A stretch of 64,000 bases of DNA, from the NCBI GenBank assembly GCA_963575745.1, contig CAUYUJ010020270.1:1-64000 (forward strand), read 5' to 3'. Shown here in pieces: positions 8,973-18,880 of this stretch (the first letter of the stretch is position 1; the number at the start of each line of letters is the position of its first letter). The DNA comes from Prorocentrum cordatum. Lineage: Eukaryota; Sar; Dinophyceae; Prorocentrales; Prorocentraceae. The notes beneath the pieces are model-generated. The model saw nothing but the letters and a program-made list of their open reading frames with translations, was not told the DNA's origin and searched no databases. The position numbers and the translations under genes are program-made.

Positions 8973-9571
8973 ATGCCGCGCATGCATGAAGATATCAAAG
9001 CACTCCGAGCCCTGCATCGCCATGAGGATATACTGTTTAGGAACCAGCAGCTTGACACCGCCATCAAGCACAAGGCCAACAGCCTCAAGAAGGCGAAGCA
9101 GATGGACCGCAAGGCGACCTTGTCGCCGCGCCGCGCGCTGTCGGGACATGCTTGCATATGCATGCAGATATGATATTGTTGTTTGGTGCGGTGTATGTAC
9201 ACTAGAAGAGCGGCGTGATATGATAGTTCTGGGCTAGGTTGTGGGGTGTGTCTGATGTTGTCGGCGTGATCCCGCCTGGTTGTGCGTCTCACGGCGGGCG
9301 TGGTGACGCCTATCGCCACACCTATTTCCCCCCCCCCCCCCCCTCCCCCACCATCCGACATGCCCCGCCCGTTCGGTGCGAGGTGATGCAGTGCTTCAAG
9401 GCGTACGAGAAGGCCAAGAAAAAGGCCGAGGACGCCGAGTACGCTTGGCTGCAAGCGTGTGAGCACGCCGTGGACTTGCATGGGCAGCACGATCGGGCAA
9501 GGAAGCTGGTAATCGACACAGGGGGCTTGTACAGAGCACGGGGGCGCAAGGCCTTAGGCTTCGGCGCGTGA
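8973..9571 (+). CDS. Two-exon small helical protein, copy A
   Basis: Model: exon 1 8973-9113 (47 codons, starting MPRMHEDIKAL, rich in Lys and helical) and exon 2 9383-9571 (62 codons plus TGA). The donor would be GC (CGCAAG then GCGACC), a type common in dinoflagellates. The acceptor GCGAG precedes GTGATGCAG and follows a long C/T tract at 9330-9356. The intron is phase 0. Exon 2 (core FKAYEKAKKKAEDAEYAW) is clearly similar to exon 2 of the next gene (9818-10262). A third exon after a GT near 9509 is possible. Predicted helical or coiled-coil, cytosolic, function unknown. Confidence 0.5.
9330..9356 (+). repeat. C-rich homopolymer tract
   Basis: About 15 C in a row with flanking T and C. It is placed as the polypyrimidine tract of the acceptor at 9383. 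Confidence 0.8.
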
Positions 9572-9817
9572 GTGCGTGGATACGCAATTAGGTCCGAGTG
9601 TGTAAACACCGTTTCCCAAGAGTTGTGCCTGTCGCGGGGAGGGCGGGCGCTTCGCGCCATGCGCTAAGAAAACAATGCCTGGATCGAGCTCGTCGGGGCA
9701 GCGTTGCAACCATTGCAAATCTGGGGTCAATTGTTAGGGGGGAGTGGGGGATGTGTGGCTTATCGGCTCAGTTGCAATAGGTTTTGCACAAGTTATCGTT
9801 TCAGTTGTGGAGGGGCA

Positions 9818-10262
9818 ATGGGCAAGTCCCGCAAGACGATCGCGATGGATGCCCAGGCTCGCCAGGACTGGAAGGAGGACAAACATGTCAGGCTGACCAA
9901 CGCTAACATCACCAAGGTAGCATGCAAGGCCGAGTTTTTGTGTGCATCGAAGAAGGTGGCCCCGTGTGTGAAAACACGTTAAACACTCATTGCAATGACA
10001 TTAGCCGCCGCACTAGAAATTGCAATTGCATTTGAATTTGGTGGCATTGAATGCCTGTGCCTTGTATATGCGTGTTTTTGTTTTAGCGCACGATTCCCAG
10101 GTTCTCGAGAAGTTCAAGAAGTTCGAGGCCACCAAGAAGAAGATGGAGGAGGCCAAGAGCGAGTGGATGGAGTCGATCGGTGATCGCATCGATGCCCACG
10201 CTGAGTGGGAGAACGCGTGCGAGCAGCACGCGAGCATCAAATCAGAGCGCATGCCGCGCTGA
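9818..10262 (+). CDS. Two-exon small helical protein, copy B
   Basis: Exon 1 9818-9916 (33 codons, starting MGKSRKTIAMDAQ), intron 9917-10100 with GT and AG ends (CACCAAG then GTAGCA; GATTCCCAG then GTTCTC), exon 2 10101-10262 with TGA. The intron is phase 0, so the spliced frame is continuous and gives 86 residues. Exon 2 (core FKKFEATKKKMEEAKSEW) aligns with exon 2 of copy A. The exon 1 sequences do not align well, so either they evolved faster or different first exons were joined to a shared exon. The product is charged and helical, likely coiled coil; no family name can be given. Confidence 0.6.
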
Positions 10263-10578
10263 TGGGGCCGTGTCGGGCGAGGCCTCGCAAGTGCGATGAT
10301 GTGTTCAGATTCGCAATGGTCCACGTCAAATGATCAGTGGTCACGCCAATCATGCCTTACATCTGATTAGCATGCCGAGCAAGGGGGTGGACCCATCCAA
10401 GTCAGTGTTTGTCAAGCTGCGCCCAGCCGTGGCGACGACGATGGCTGACCCCCCCCCGCCCCCCGAGAGGACTACCACCCCCCCGAGAGGACTACCAACC
10501 CTCGCGCTGTTGGTTTGTTCGACACCCCTGTTGACCGTTGCCTCATCGCCAAGCGTGCACGCGTCATCGTCGTGGGCT

Positions 10579-10599
10579 CCGTAACCAGTTTGGCTCAAA
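10579..10599 (+). other. Relict dinoflagellate spliced leader
   Basis: Matches the leader at about 18 of 21 positions (CCGTAACCAGTTTGGCTCAA). It lies 44 bp before the ATG of the 487-residue gene, as expected if a trans-spliced mRNA was copied back into the genome. Confidence 0.75.
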
Positions 10600-10642
10600 C
10601 ATTTTTGCGAACTTACATATCGCTTTCTGCTGCGTAGCAGCA

Positions 10643-12106
10643 ATGACGTCGATACGTGATGTGCTGGCCGAACTCAATCATATGATTGATTGGCATCATA
10701 CCCAAGTCGGCTGCGGACTCGACGCAAAGACATGCGCCGACAACCAGATGCAGTCGCTGTTGTCGAGAGTGCGATCCTTCGGAACGATCAGCACTGACGA
10801 CGCTGCGCTCTTGGTGGGCACAATTCGGGACAATGCGCTCCCAGACTGGTCCCCTGATCAGATTGCAGAAATCTGCACGGCGGTAGGGCAGAAGACGGGT
10901 GTGCTGACCAGCACCGCAGATAAGAAGTGGCAGAAGGTAACTGCATTCTCGCGCTTCCTCTCGGCGTCTGAGGCGACCAAGTTAAAGAGCGGCGACATGT
11001 CGCAGAAGGCGATGATCGCCATGGTGTGCAAGAGGGCCCATGCGATCGGCATGTACACTCTGTCCGAGGGGAGCAAGGGTCAACTCGCAGCGGTGGTATC
11101 GTCCCAACTCACTGGCGTTACCAACGACATGTGGTACGACATCCTGGTGCAGGTCAAGCTGAAGCTGGCTACCATGAAGGCACGAGACTGGAAACACAGA
11201 ACTATATGGGAATACGATTCTCCAGACTCCTTCGCGAGCGAATCGTGGTACTATACCGCGTACCCCGAGGGAGACCCGCCACGCGGGCAGGACTGGTACA
11301 TCGACGAGCCCGACTTCGTGCGACTGAGCAGTCGCTTGATGAAGGGCGGCAAGCAAGCGGCCAAGCAAGTGCGGGACGACCGCCCCGCCCCGCCGCCGCC
11401 GACCGCCCCGCCTCCCGCCATTTGCGACTTCGGCGCCTACCAATCCATGTACGGGACGATGAACGCGTACCATATGTACGCTCATCCAGGAATGGTGCCT
11501 CCGCCAGGGATGGTGCCTGGCCAATCGTCACACTCTTGGTCGCCTCCGCCAGGGGTGATGCCGAAGCCCAAAGCGCCACCGCAAGATGCGCCCTCACCAC
11601 AGGAGGCGCCCCCGCCTGCGGCCCCACCAGCCGCGGGAGGAATGCCCGCCCCGCTCGGCGACTTATCTGATGAGGAGGCAGCGCTTCGCAAGACAATGCG
11701 CAAGCGTAAGGAGGCCGTGGCCCTGAGTAAACGTCCAGCAGCTGCTGGGGGCGATGCCGATGGCGTCGAGGGCGCCGACGACGATGGCGACGAACTCGCC
11801 GACGAGGAGGGGGGCCCGCCGAAGAAGGTCATGAAGGGCGCCCCGCCGAAGAAGGCCATGAAGGTGGTCATGCGGAGGCCCTCGGCGAAGCCGAGGCCCA
11901 CGGCGAAGCCGAAGCCGCTGCCCAAGGCCCCGCTGACGGGGGCCCCGAAGATCGAGTACCGCGCGGGGTATATACTCACGCAGCCAGACAAGTCCCAGTA
12001 CAGGGCTGTCCTGGGGCGGTCCGACAGGCGCATCCGCTGGGACACGGGCAGCACGCGCCAGGAGGCTTTCACCAAGGCGATGAAGTTCATAGACGAGCGC
12101 TCGTAG
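10643..12106 (+). CDS. Hypothetical protein with Pro-rich linker and Lys-rich tail
   Basis: The frame is open from 10538, but the leader relict at 10579-10599 sets the mRNA start, so the first ATG is 10643 and the protein has 487 residues. Residues 1 to about 245 are globular and mostly helical. About 246-350 are Pro/Ala-rich with PPPGMVPG-type repeats. About 350-430 alternate acidic stretches with basic KKVMKG, KKAMKV and KPRPTAKPKP runs, likely nuclear and nucleic-acid binding. The last 48 residues (YRAVLGRSDRRIRW, EAFTKAMKF) look like a small separate domain whose layout recalls an AP2-like fold, which I do not claim. It is intronless. It ends 221 bp before the next gene, on the same strand and also leader-tagged. 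Function unknown; a DNA-binding partner of the transposase-like protein is an inference. Confidence 0.8.
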   Translation: MTSIRDVLAELNHMIDWHHTQVGCGLDAKTCADNQMQSLLSRVRSFGTISTDDAALLVGTIRDNALPDWSPDQIAEICTAVGQKTGVLTSTADKKWQKVTAFSRFLSASEATKLKSGDMSQKAMIAMVCKRAHAIGMYTLSEGSKGQLAAVVSSQLTGVTNDMWYDILVQVKLKLATMKARDWKHRTIWEYDSPDSFASESWYYTAYPEGDPPRGQDWYIDEPDFVRLSSRLMKGGKQAAKQVRDDRPAPPPPTAPPPAICDFGAYQSMYGTMNAYHMYAHPGMVPPPGMVPGQSSHSWSPPPGVMPKPKAPPQDAPSPQEAPPPAAPPAAGGMPAPLGDLSDEEAALRKTMRKRKEAVALSKRPAAAGGDADGVEGADDDGDELADEEGGPPKKVMKGAPPKKAMKVVMRRPSAKPRPTAKPKPLPKAPLTGAPKIEYRAGYILTQPDKSQYRAVLGRSDRRIRWDTGSTRQEAFTKAMKFIDERS

Positions 12107-12304
12107 CCGCTTGTCTGCTCTGCTCATCGCCGATCGCGACTTCTCGCGATGTGTTTCGCTGTGCTATAACGCTTATGTGCATTGTTCATGTATGCCTGCA
12201 TGGTGCAATGTAAAATGCAAGTCGTTGTTCCATCGTATGCGAGGGGCACCCGTCGCACAATCCTCTGTTGCGATTGCAGATATCGCATTCATGCTACCAT
12301 CACT

Positions 12305-12325
12305 CAGTAGCAGTTTTGGCTCAAG
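12305..12325 (+). other. Relict dinoflagellate spliced leader
   Basis: CAGTAGCAGTTTTGGCTCAA plus G: 18 of 21 positions match the leader, including an unbroken TTTTGGCTCAAG. Only CC separates it from the ATG at 12328, so this decides the start codon and implies a two-base 5' untranslated region after the leader. Confidence 0.85.
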
Positions 12326-12327
12326 CC

Positions 12328-14421
12328 ATGTCGGCGGGGCCACTCAAGCGTCGCAAGACAGACGCCGAAGCACTGATTGAGCTACACAGAGGCCCATATG
12401 TATCTGAGCGGAGTCTTACATACATTCTCAAGTACGTACGAGATAATGGTATACCAGGTAACATTTCGCGTTATGCGCAGTACAGCGCAAGGCAGAAATT
12501 AATCGGTGCCGAATCGAACCAGTACGGTGACGTGCTTGTCGGCATTGATATGCCATTGAACAGCGGTAAGAGCTTCAAGAACTGGGCGTGCGCCCCTGGC
12601 CCGTACTTGTACTCGACGGCGAAACGGAGTAAGGGGTTCAGAGATCTGTTGCGCCGCCAGCTCGCCAAGCACCCGTGCTCCCTAGCATCCCCATGGCGCA
12701 TCTGCTTATATTTCGACGGTATCTCACCGCGTGACCCGTTGGCCAAGGGCAAAGACCACCGAGGGGTGGATGCTGTATACTGGTCGTTTCTAGAGTTCGA
12801 TGAGTTTTTGCAGGACGAAGACGCATGGCTCGTGCTCAGCACCGCTCGGGTTTCCAAAGTGAGGGACATGCCTGGAGGGATCGGGCAGTCGGTTGCAATG
12901 ACGTGCAACGAGCTCATGTTCAATACGTCTGGCGGGGTGAACTTTCGTACGACTGGAGTTATCTTGGACGTGTCAGAAGCAGGGGATGCCACAAGGCACG
13001 CGACTATAATCGCGAGGTTGGGCTGCACTGTGGGCGACGAAGAAGCCCTCCGTGAATTCCACATGAACAAAGGGCACGCGGGCACCAAACCGTGTGCCAT
13101 CTGCAGGAACGTGCTCAACCAGAAGTTCGACTATGCGTCGCACGACACGTCTGGTACATTTATATCGGACGCATGCCTCGACAGAAGCAAACGCGTCGTC
13201 AACACAGACGCGCAGATCGTTGCTATCTTGGAAAGGCTACGCCCCGACTGGGAGAGGCACGACCGCGGTGAGATTAGCGACAACAAGTGGAAGGAGATCA
13301 CGCAGCTAAAGGGTTGGAACTTTCATCCGACGCACGTTGCCTTGGACGCCAACCTCGCCTACGGTGTCATGTCGCTCCTCTGCTTCGATTGGATGCACAT
13401 CTATAGCGTCAATGGCATCGTAGCTAAAGAAGTGAAAGCTTTCACTGAGAACAAGGCGGTTTGCAAACTCTGCAGCGCCGAAGATCTCAACGACTATCTT
13501 TCAAACTGGACATGGCCCCACAAGTTTCATGCCGCCAATGCCGTGTTCGCACAGGGCGAACTACAAGCAAACGCATCGCAAGAGCTGTCTATGATTCCCG
13601 TGCTGGCGCACTTCATCAGGCAAGTCATTGCCAAGCTGCCTGATGCAGGCACCATCTCGGGTCATATTGCAAGTTTACTTGCACTGTGCGATGCCATTGA
13701 TATGGTTATTCTCTCGTCCAGGGGCCTCGCGACTGCACGTGAGCTGGATGTCGCCGTGATGAAGCATTTGGAGCTACACACGCGCACATACGGGACTAAA
13801 TATTGGGTTTACAAACACCATATGGCAACTCATCTTGCCGACATGTACTTCAAATTCGGACCCTTGAACTGCTTCGTCCACGAGCGGAAGCACAAAGTTT
13901 GCAAGAAGTTTGCAAAGGACCATCTGTGCATGAGGACCCCCGAGAAGTCATTGATGATGCAGCTCACGGCGCAGCACAGTTACGACATGGAGCACTTCAG
14001 CATCTCAACGACGCTGGTCGACCCCGTAGCCGCCACCAAGAAGCTCATGGGCGTCTTGAAGGAGTTGCGTCCGCAAACGCAATCGGCATCATCGAGCCTC
14101 ACGGCGTGGACCAAGTACGGGCCGATCCATAGAGGAGACATATGCTTGCTGGGACGTGCTGCAGGACATGCAGCCGTGCAGGTCTGGTTCCATGTAGATT
14201 GTGACACAGAGACTGCGCCCTCAGGGCCTCTATGCTTAGTCTTGGAATTGCAGACTCGGCACGTGCACAGCGCAGATTACTATTCTAGGTACTCCATAGA
14301 CGAAGATAATAATCCCGTGCTCATTCCTTTGGACTCGCTGAGGCACCCTGTGATTAACAGGCGTCTCGGCGATGCAATCACTTGCATTTGGCCAGTTGAG
14401 TATCGCAAATTGGAATGCTGA
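12328..14421 (+). CDS. CACTA/Plavaka-type transposase-like protein
   Basis: The start is fixed by the leader relict two bases upstream; the longer frame from 12268 would begin inside non-mRNA sequence. Length 697 residues, no intron. I see a layout like Tnp2-type DDE transposases: YFDG (Asp130) followed by YWSFLEF; then GTKPCAICRN with Cys256 and Cys259, a zinc-knuckle-like pair; CFDWMHIY (Asp354), matching the D-x-MH motif; and KHHMATHLADM followed by FGPLNCFVHERKHK (Glu519), matching the H and FER region. These acidic residues are candidates for the catalytic triad. That is inference from motif order, not from an alignment. The frame has no stops or frameshifts, so it may be functional or recently copied. 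No CACTA terminal repeats are visible around it. It could instead be a domesticated host gene. Confidence 0.7.
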   Translation: MSAGPLKRRKTDAEALIELHRGPYVSERSLTYILKYVRDNGIPGNISRYAQYSARQKLIGAESNQYGDVLVGIDMPLNSGKSFKNWACAPGPYLYSTAKRSKGFRDLLRRQLAKHPCSLASPWRICLYFDGISPRDPLAKGKDHRGVDAVYWSFLEFDEFLQDEDAWLVLSTARVSKVRDMPGGIGQSVAMTCNELMFNTSGGVNFRTTGVILDVSEAGDATRHATIIARLGCTVGDEEALREFHMNKGHAGTKPCAICRNVLNQKFDYASHDTSGTFISDACLDRSKRVVNTDAQIVAILERLRPDWERHDRGEISDNKWKEITQLKGWNFHPTHVALDANLAYGVMSLLCFDWMHIYSVNGIVAKEVKAFTENKAVCKLCSAEDLNDYLSNWTWPHKFHAANAVFAQGELQANASQELSMIPVLAHFIRQVIAKLPDAGTISGHIASLLALCDAIDMVILSSRGLATARELDVAVMKHLELHTRTYGTKYWVYKHHMATHLADMYFKFGPLNCFVHERKHKVCKKFAKDHLCMRTPEKSLMMQLTAQHSYDMEHFSISTTLVDPVAATKKLMGVLKELRPQTQSASSSLTAWTKYGPIHRGDICLLGRAAGHAAVQVWFHVDCDTETAPSGPLCLVLELQTRHVHSADYYSRYSIDEDNNPVLIPLDSLRHPVINRRLGDAITCIWPVEYRKLEC

Positions 14422-14640
14422 CGCGTTTGCGATGTAGAAGTATACATCTTCACATCAATGAGTACATCTTCAAAACATCCCGCAAGAAACACAACATCGA
14501 AATTGAAACAACATTGAACGCCCCAAAATCAAGTATATGTTAGCCGAAAAACTATCATGTTATCCGAAATAAATCAACATGCTAACTTTTATAATGAGTT
14601 ATAACTAAGTTATAACTCCGCCTAACAGTTACTAACTTCA
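14422..14640. other. AT-rich spacer
   Basis: About 220 bp, locally AT-rich (TTATAACTAAGTTATAAC near 14598-14615 is a near palindrome). No gene seen. Confidence 0.5.
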
Positions 14641-14644
14641 AATG

Positions 14645-15570
14645 CCTTCAGGCAACAAGCACACCCAGACCATCCGGAATGCCCCGGCCAACCAGACCGA
14701 CCTTGACTACCTCGACCACCTGGGTCGTACCATTTCGGCCACCCGGACCGCCAGGGACACCACCTGGACCACGCCGACCAACTGGACCAGCAGGACCAAC
14801 GGCTCACCCAGATCATCTGCGCCAGCCCGACCACACCAACCAGCCACCCGGACCATTCGGACCAACCATGGACCGATCGGACCGACCGGACTCCAGGAAT
14901 TGAGCGGACTGACCGGAGGTCCCCCAGTATACCCAAACCAACTGGACCACCCAGACCACCACGACCACCAGGACCACCCGCACAAACCGGACAAACAAGA
15001 CCAAGCGGACCAACCGGACCACCAAGACCACCCGGAGCAACCGGAGCAACCGGACCACCCGGACCAGCCGGAGCGACCACCGGGGCCTGGACCCACCGGA
15101 CTTACCGGACCAACCGGACCAACCGGACCACCCCGACCGACTGGACCAACCAGTCCACCCGGACCACCTGGACCAACCTCGGCAACCGGACCACCTGGAC
15201 CACCCTCACCAACCGGACCAACCGGACCACACGTGTGACACCGGACCAACCGGACCGACCGGACCACCCGGACCAACCGGCCCACCCGGACCAACCGGAT
15301 CACCCGGACCATTTGGACCAACCGGACTACCCGGACCTTCCGGACCAACAGGACCACCCGGACCACCCGGACCACCCGGACCACCCGGACCGCCCAGGGA
15401 CCACCCGGACCAACCGGACCACCCGGACCACCTGGACCACCCAGACCACCCGGACCAGCCGGACAACCCGGACCAGCCGGACTGTCCGCGGACCACCCAG
15501 ACCACCCGGACCAGCCGGACCAATCTGACCACCTGGACCACCCGGACCACCCGGACCATCCGGACCCCGG
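14645..15570 (+). repeat. CCGGACCAC/CCGGACCAA minisatellite, collagen-like when translated
   Basis: About 100 imperfect 9-bp units. The plus strand reads Gly-Pro-Thr and Gly-Pro-Pro triplets in the frame 14642-15238 (198 codons, ATG start), and the minus strand reads Trp-Ser-Gly. Frames break at 15238 and again later. The first 25 codons (MPSGNKHTQTIR) are not repetitive, so a short collagen-like gene is possible, but I treat it mainly as a minisatellite. Confidence 0.8.
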
Positions 15571-15589
15571 ACGTGGAGGCGACAATAGT

Positions 15590-16158
15590 CGCGCCGCCGG
15601 GGCACAGCGCCTCGCACAATTGTTCAGGCGCCGCCAGCCCAGCTTCGCCCCCGCGCTTCGGCCGCCATCCTGCCAGGTGGCGGCCCCGGCGGAGGCCGCG
15701 GGCGCACTGCAGCGCTCTCACCACTGCCTGCGGGCGGAGGGCCAGGAGGAGGACCTGGCCTCGGGCGGTCCTGCCTTCCACCATGCGCCGCCAAGGCCCC
15801 GTCGGCAGGGGGGCGCGTCGGCGGCGCTGCTTCAACTTCGCTGTTGCGCTTGCACCGCCCGAAAGAGAACCCTTCGAACGCCGGCATGCCCCTCTGTATC
15901 CTCGCCTCGTTGATGGCCCTGAGCGCAGCCACAGCGCACGGCGGTGAGCGACCCACGGGCGCGCCGCCTGGTTATTACATCGCTGCTGCGCGGTGAAAGT
16001 TGAGGCCGGCTGAAATCGGCGTCGACGTCTGCCACATGCTTCCAGTGAAGCACATCCTGTGATTTGAGAAACACGGCAAGATTGACATAAAAGGCAAGTG
16101 GCTGGCGCCGCAAATCGCCCACCCGAAGCCAATGGGCGAATATGGACGCGTCTGACAT
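15590..16158 (-). pseudogene. 5' fragment of a second DIRS-like element (gag-like ORF)
   Basis: The frame from ATG at 16158 begins [11 protein letters not shown] and contains [20 protein letters not shown], which aligns with FYRNLAESLKQNDVTHWAHL near the start of the gag-like ORF at 19750. This shows a second copy of the same element family, diverged, frameshifted after about residue 50 (continuing in another frame near [18 protein letters not shown]) and cut off at the minisatellite at about 15570. It starts only about 90 bp after the end of the upstream element's pol. Confidence 0.6.
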
Positions 16159-16249
16159 CTCCCCGCGCGTCTCCGCGCTGCGAGGCTCGCGCGGGACATG
16201 ATGCGACGCGCGTGCCCCCGCGCCACCCGACCGAAGCAGTCAGCAGCAC

Positions 16250-18748
16250 TCAGCGAGCCCTTGCGAGCGAGGCCCACTGCTGAGGGGCGTAGAAGCGGTT
16301 GCCCAACGTTAGCTCAACGTAAGTCGCGTCCAAGTGGCGCACCAGGCCATAATCTTCACGCGATGGCGGATCTGCGATATTCGCAGCCGAAGGCACCCGA
16401 TGGACCCACACGGATGCCGAGATTTCGGCAGCCAGCGCCCACGCCCCGTGCACGGGGCAGGCGTGGTCAAAATGGCAGGCGGAGCCTCGCGCCACCGCCT
16501 GCTCTGCGCCGCGGCTGTCGGAAAAAATTCTAGCGCCGCGTTCGACAAGATGCCTGAAAGACGACATGGCGACAGCGATGGCCAGTAGCTCCAGGCCCAT
16601 AATCTGATTGTCGCCACGCTGCCCGAACAGCCGCAACACCGCGGCGTCCGGCGCCCAATCTGTGCACCACACGCGGTCGCGCGCGAACAGCGCGGCCGCC
16701 GCGCGCGGCGGGGCGCCCCGCGCATCGGCAAACAAATGCGTCGCGCCCAGCGGGCGGGCTTTCCACTCCGCCACTTCGTGGACACCGGCATCCAACACTT
16801 CGCGTCACCACTCTAACGCCATGCGCAGCGGAGTCTTGACGCGAGAGCCGCAGCCGCGCTGCTGCGCGAACAGCGGTCGCAGGCAGTCGCTTAAGCAGCG
16901 ATTGGCTGGCCCAGGAAAGCGCACCGGCCAGCTTTGACGCCGCGCCCGGCTCGAGTTTTCCTGATTCAAGCGCGCGAGTGATCGTGCAAGCCCACTTGCG
17001 CGCCTTGTCCTCCGACGGGGCGCAATGGGTGCCCGCGCCGGAGAAAGCGAAGCGAACCCCAAGAACGACAAGCCCGCCCCCCCACTCGAGCTTGCCGCTG
17101 GCAGCGCTGCCGGGCCCGTGGATGGCACGCGCCATCCGCGCGAAAACTTCCATGGCATGCGCCGCTGATTCTGCTGCTTCAGGGGCAAAGTAATCGTCGA
17201 CAAACCGCCCCGCTGGGATCCGCAACAGGCGCCGCGCAGCGTGCCGAAGGGAAGCGGCAACTCGGCCCCGCCCGTACTGGGGCAAGCGGGATGCGCCTGC
17301 ACGCGGCATCTAAATCCGCTTTCCACAGGGCCGGCGCAACGCCGTGCGCTTCAAAGAAGGCGCGGCACGCCGCAATCACACGATCGACCCCGCCAACGAC
17401 AAGTTTCTCCCCAGGCAGCGCCGCTTCCGCAATGCCGGCGCGGGTGCCGCCATCGACGGGCCTGATTCTGACGCCCCAATCAGGCTTGCACTGCGCTACG
17501 GGAAATCTCGGCAGCAAGCGCGGGTCGTCTCCAATGACTTGCGCAATCTCGGCAGCAGTCGCCGACGGCGGGAGAGAAATCGGCCGCGACGTCCGCCCTA
17601 GGCTAGCGTCCTCGCGCGCCTTCTCTAGGAGCGCGCTCGCCCCCTCGGACACGCGCGTCGACTTCGACATATTTTGATTATGCGCCGCCGCGCCCGAACG
17701 CAGCGCGGCAGCGTCCGGGCGTTCCCTCCCTTGCACGCGCCACGGGAATGCCATTTCCCGTCGACGGCAGCGCCCCAATGATTGGCGCACCCTCCGCGAA
17801 GCAACGCACAGCGCCTGTATCTCCGCATTCCGACCGCGCAGCGAGCGCACGGAACAGCGGAATGTTGACTTCGCGACTTATCTGCCCGAATTGCGGCGGC
17901 GCCTGCCTGCGCCATTCCTCCGCCTCGCCGCTGTCTTCAAACGATCGGCCACGGCGTTCAATCTCGCGGATCCAGCCGCCCCTCGCGCGCGCAGCATCGC
18001 TGGGGCCGGTCGCCGCAGACCACGTCAAGATGTCGCGGATTTCTCCATCGGCAACAGGGGGAGCCGGCCGCGCGCGGGCAGATCCCAACGCGCCGCGCGT
18101 GAATTCGAATTTCGGCACATCTTCGGCTGCATCCGCCAAGGACGCCTCATGCAGCAATGGCGCAAAAGATGCCTGCGCCACCCCTTGTGCATTGTCAGCG
18201 CGGTCTGGGGGCTCGCATCGCCCCCCGGCGTTCACGTCGCGCGCGGCAGCGCTCACTCGCTGGGCAGCTGGCTCCTCCATCGCGCACTGCACTGGCCCAA
18301 GGCCTGGCGGGCAATGCGAGCGCGGTCGACAGGCGCGGCCCCCCCCCCGCGATGCCAAACTCGCCTCGCGAGCGCTGGCCACGCTTCTCGGGCGCCTTTG
18401 GTGCCGCCGAGTTGCCGCGCTTGCCCCTGCGGCCCCCTTTGCTGGACCACTCGCTCTTTCTCGCACTGGTTCCTGGCGCGCCAGCTCCCGCGGTTGACCC
18501 AGCCGCCGCGGTGCCCGCTCGCGGCAGACCCCGCAGTTGGGTACTTGTCGCCCCGGCGGTCGCTCGCCCGGCCCCCCTTGCTTCCGCGGCCGCTCCCCGC
18601 TGGGGGCCCTTGACGAGGTGCCGACGCCTTCGCTTGCTTTCACTCCGCCGCGTCGCACGCGGCTAAGGCCACGCGCAACAAGCCTTCGCCTCACGTTTGC
18701 GCAGCGCGGTTTACTCACAAAGCAAAGCGGAGGCCGGGTCGAGCGCAA
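16250..18748 (-). pseudogene. pol remnant: reverse transcriptase and RNase H
   Basis: Domains in order on the minus strand. First is an N-terminal part (RGGWIREIERRGRSFE, then IPLFRALAARSECGDTG and EGAPIIGALP, about 18000-17750). Next comes reverse transcriptase motif A (KADLDAACRRIPL, about 17310), then motif C FVDDYF (17204-17187), and a thumb-like helix region (PGAASKLAGALSWASQSLL, about 16930). Last is RNase H with FADARGAP, GLELLAIA, FSDSRGAE and HRVPSAANIADPPSR (about 16740-16370). At least three frame changes separate the blocks, near 17700, 17200 and 16800, so this copy cannot make an intact enzyme. Third codon positions are GC-rich. The segment 18281-18748 upstream is Arg/Pro-rich and may be linker or non-coding. 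Confidence 0.7.
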
Positions 18749-18880
18749 AGACGCACCCGCGTCGCGGAACCTCTAAGGTCGGGCGTCCCGCCCTGGATCT
18801 CTCTGCCCACGAGCGGCGCGCCACCACGTCAAAGTACAACGCCAAGTGCGGCCGCTTGTTGAGCGAATTCGCTCGCGCGG

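Noticed and set aside
15206-16249. 347-codon minus-strand ORF
   Set aside because: Half of it is the Trp-Ser-Gly or Val-Val reading of the CCGGACCAC minisatellite. The better frame here is the gag-like start at 16158.
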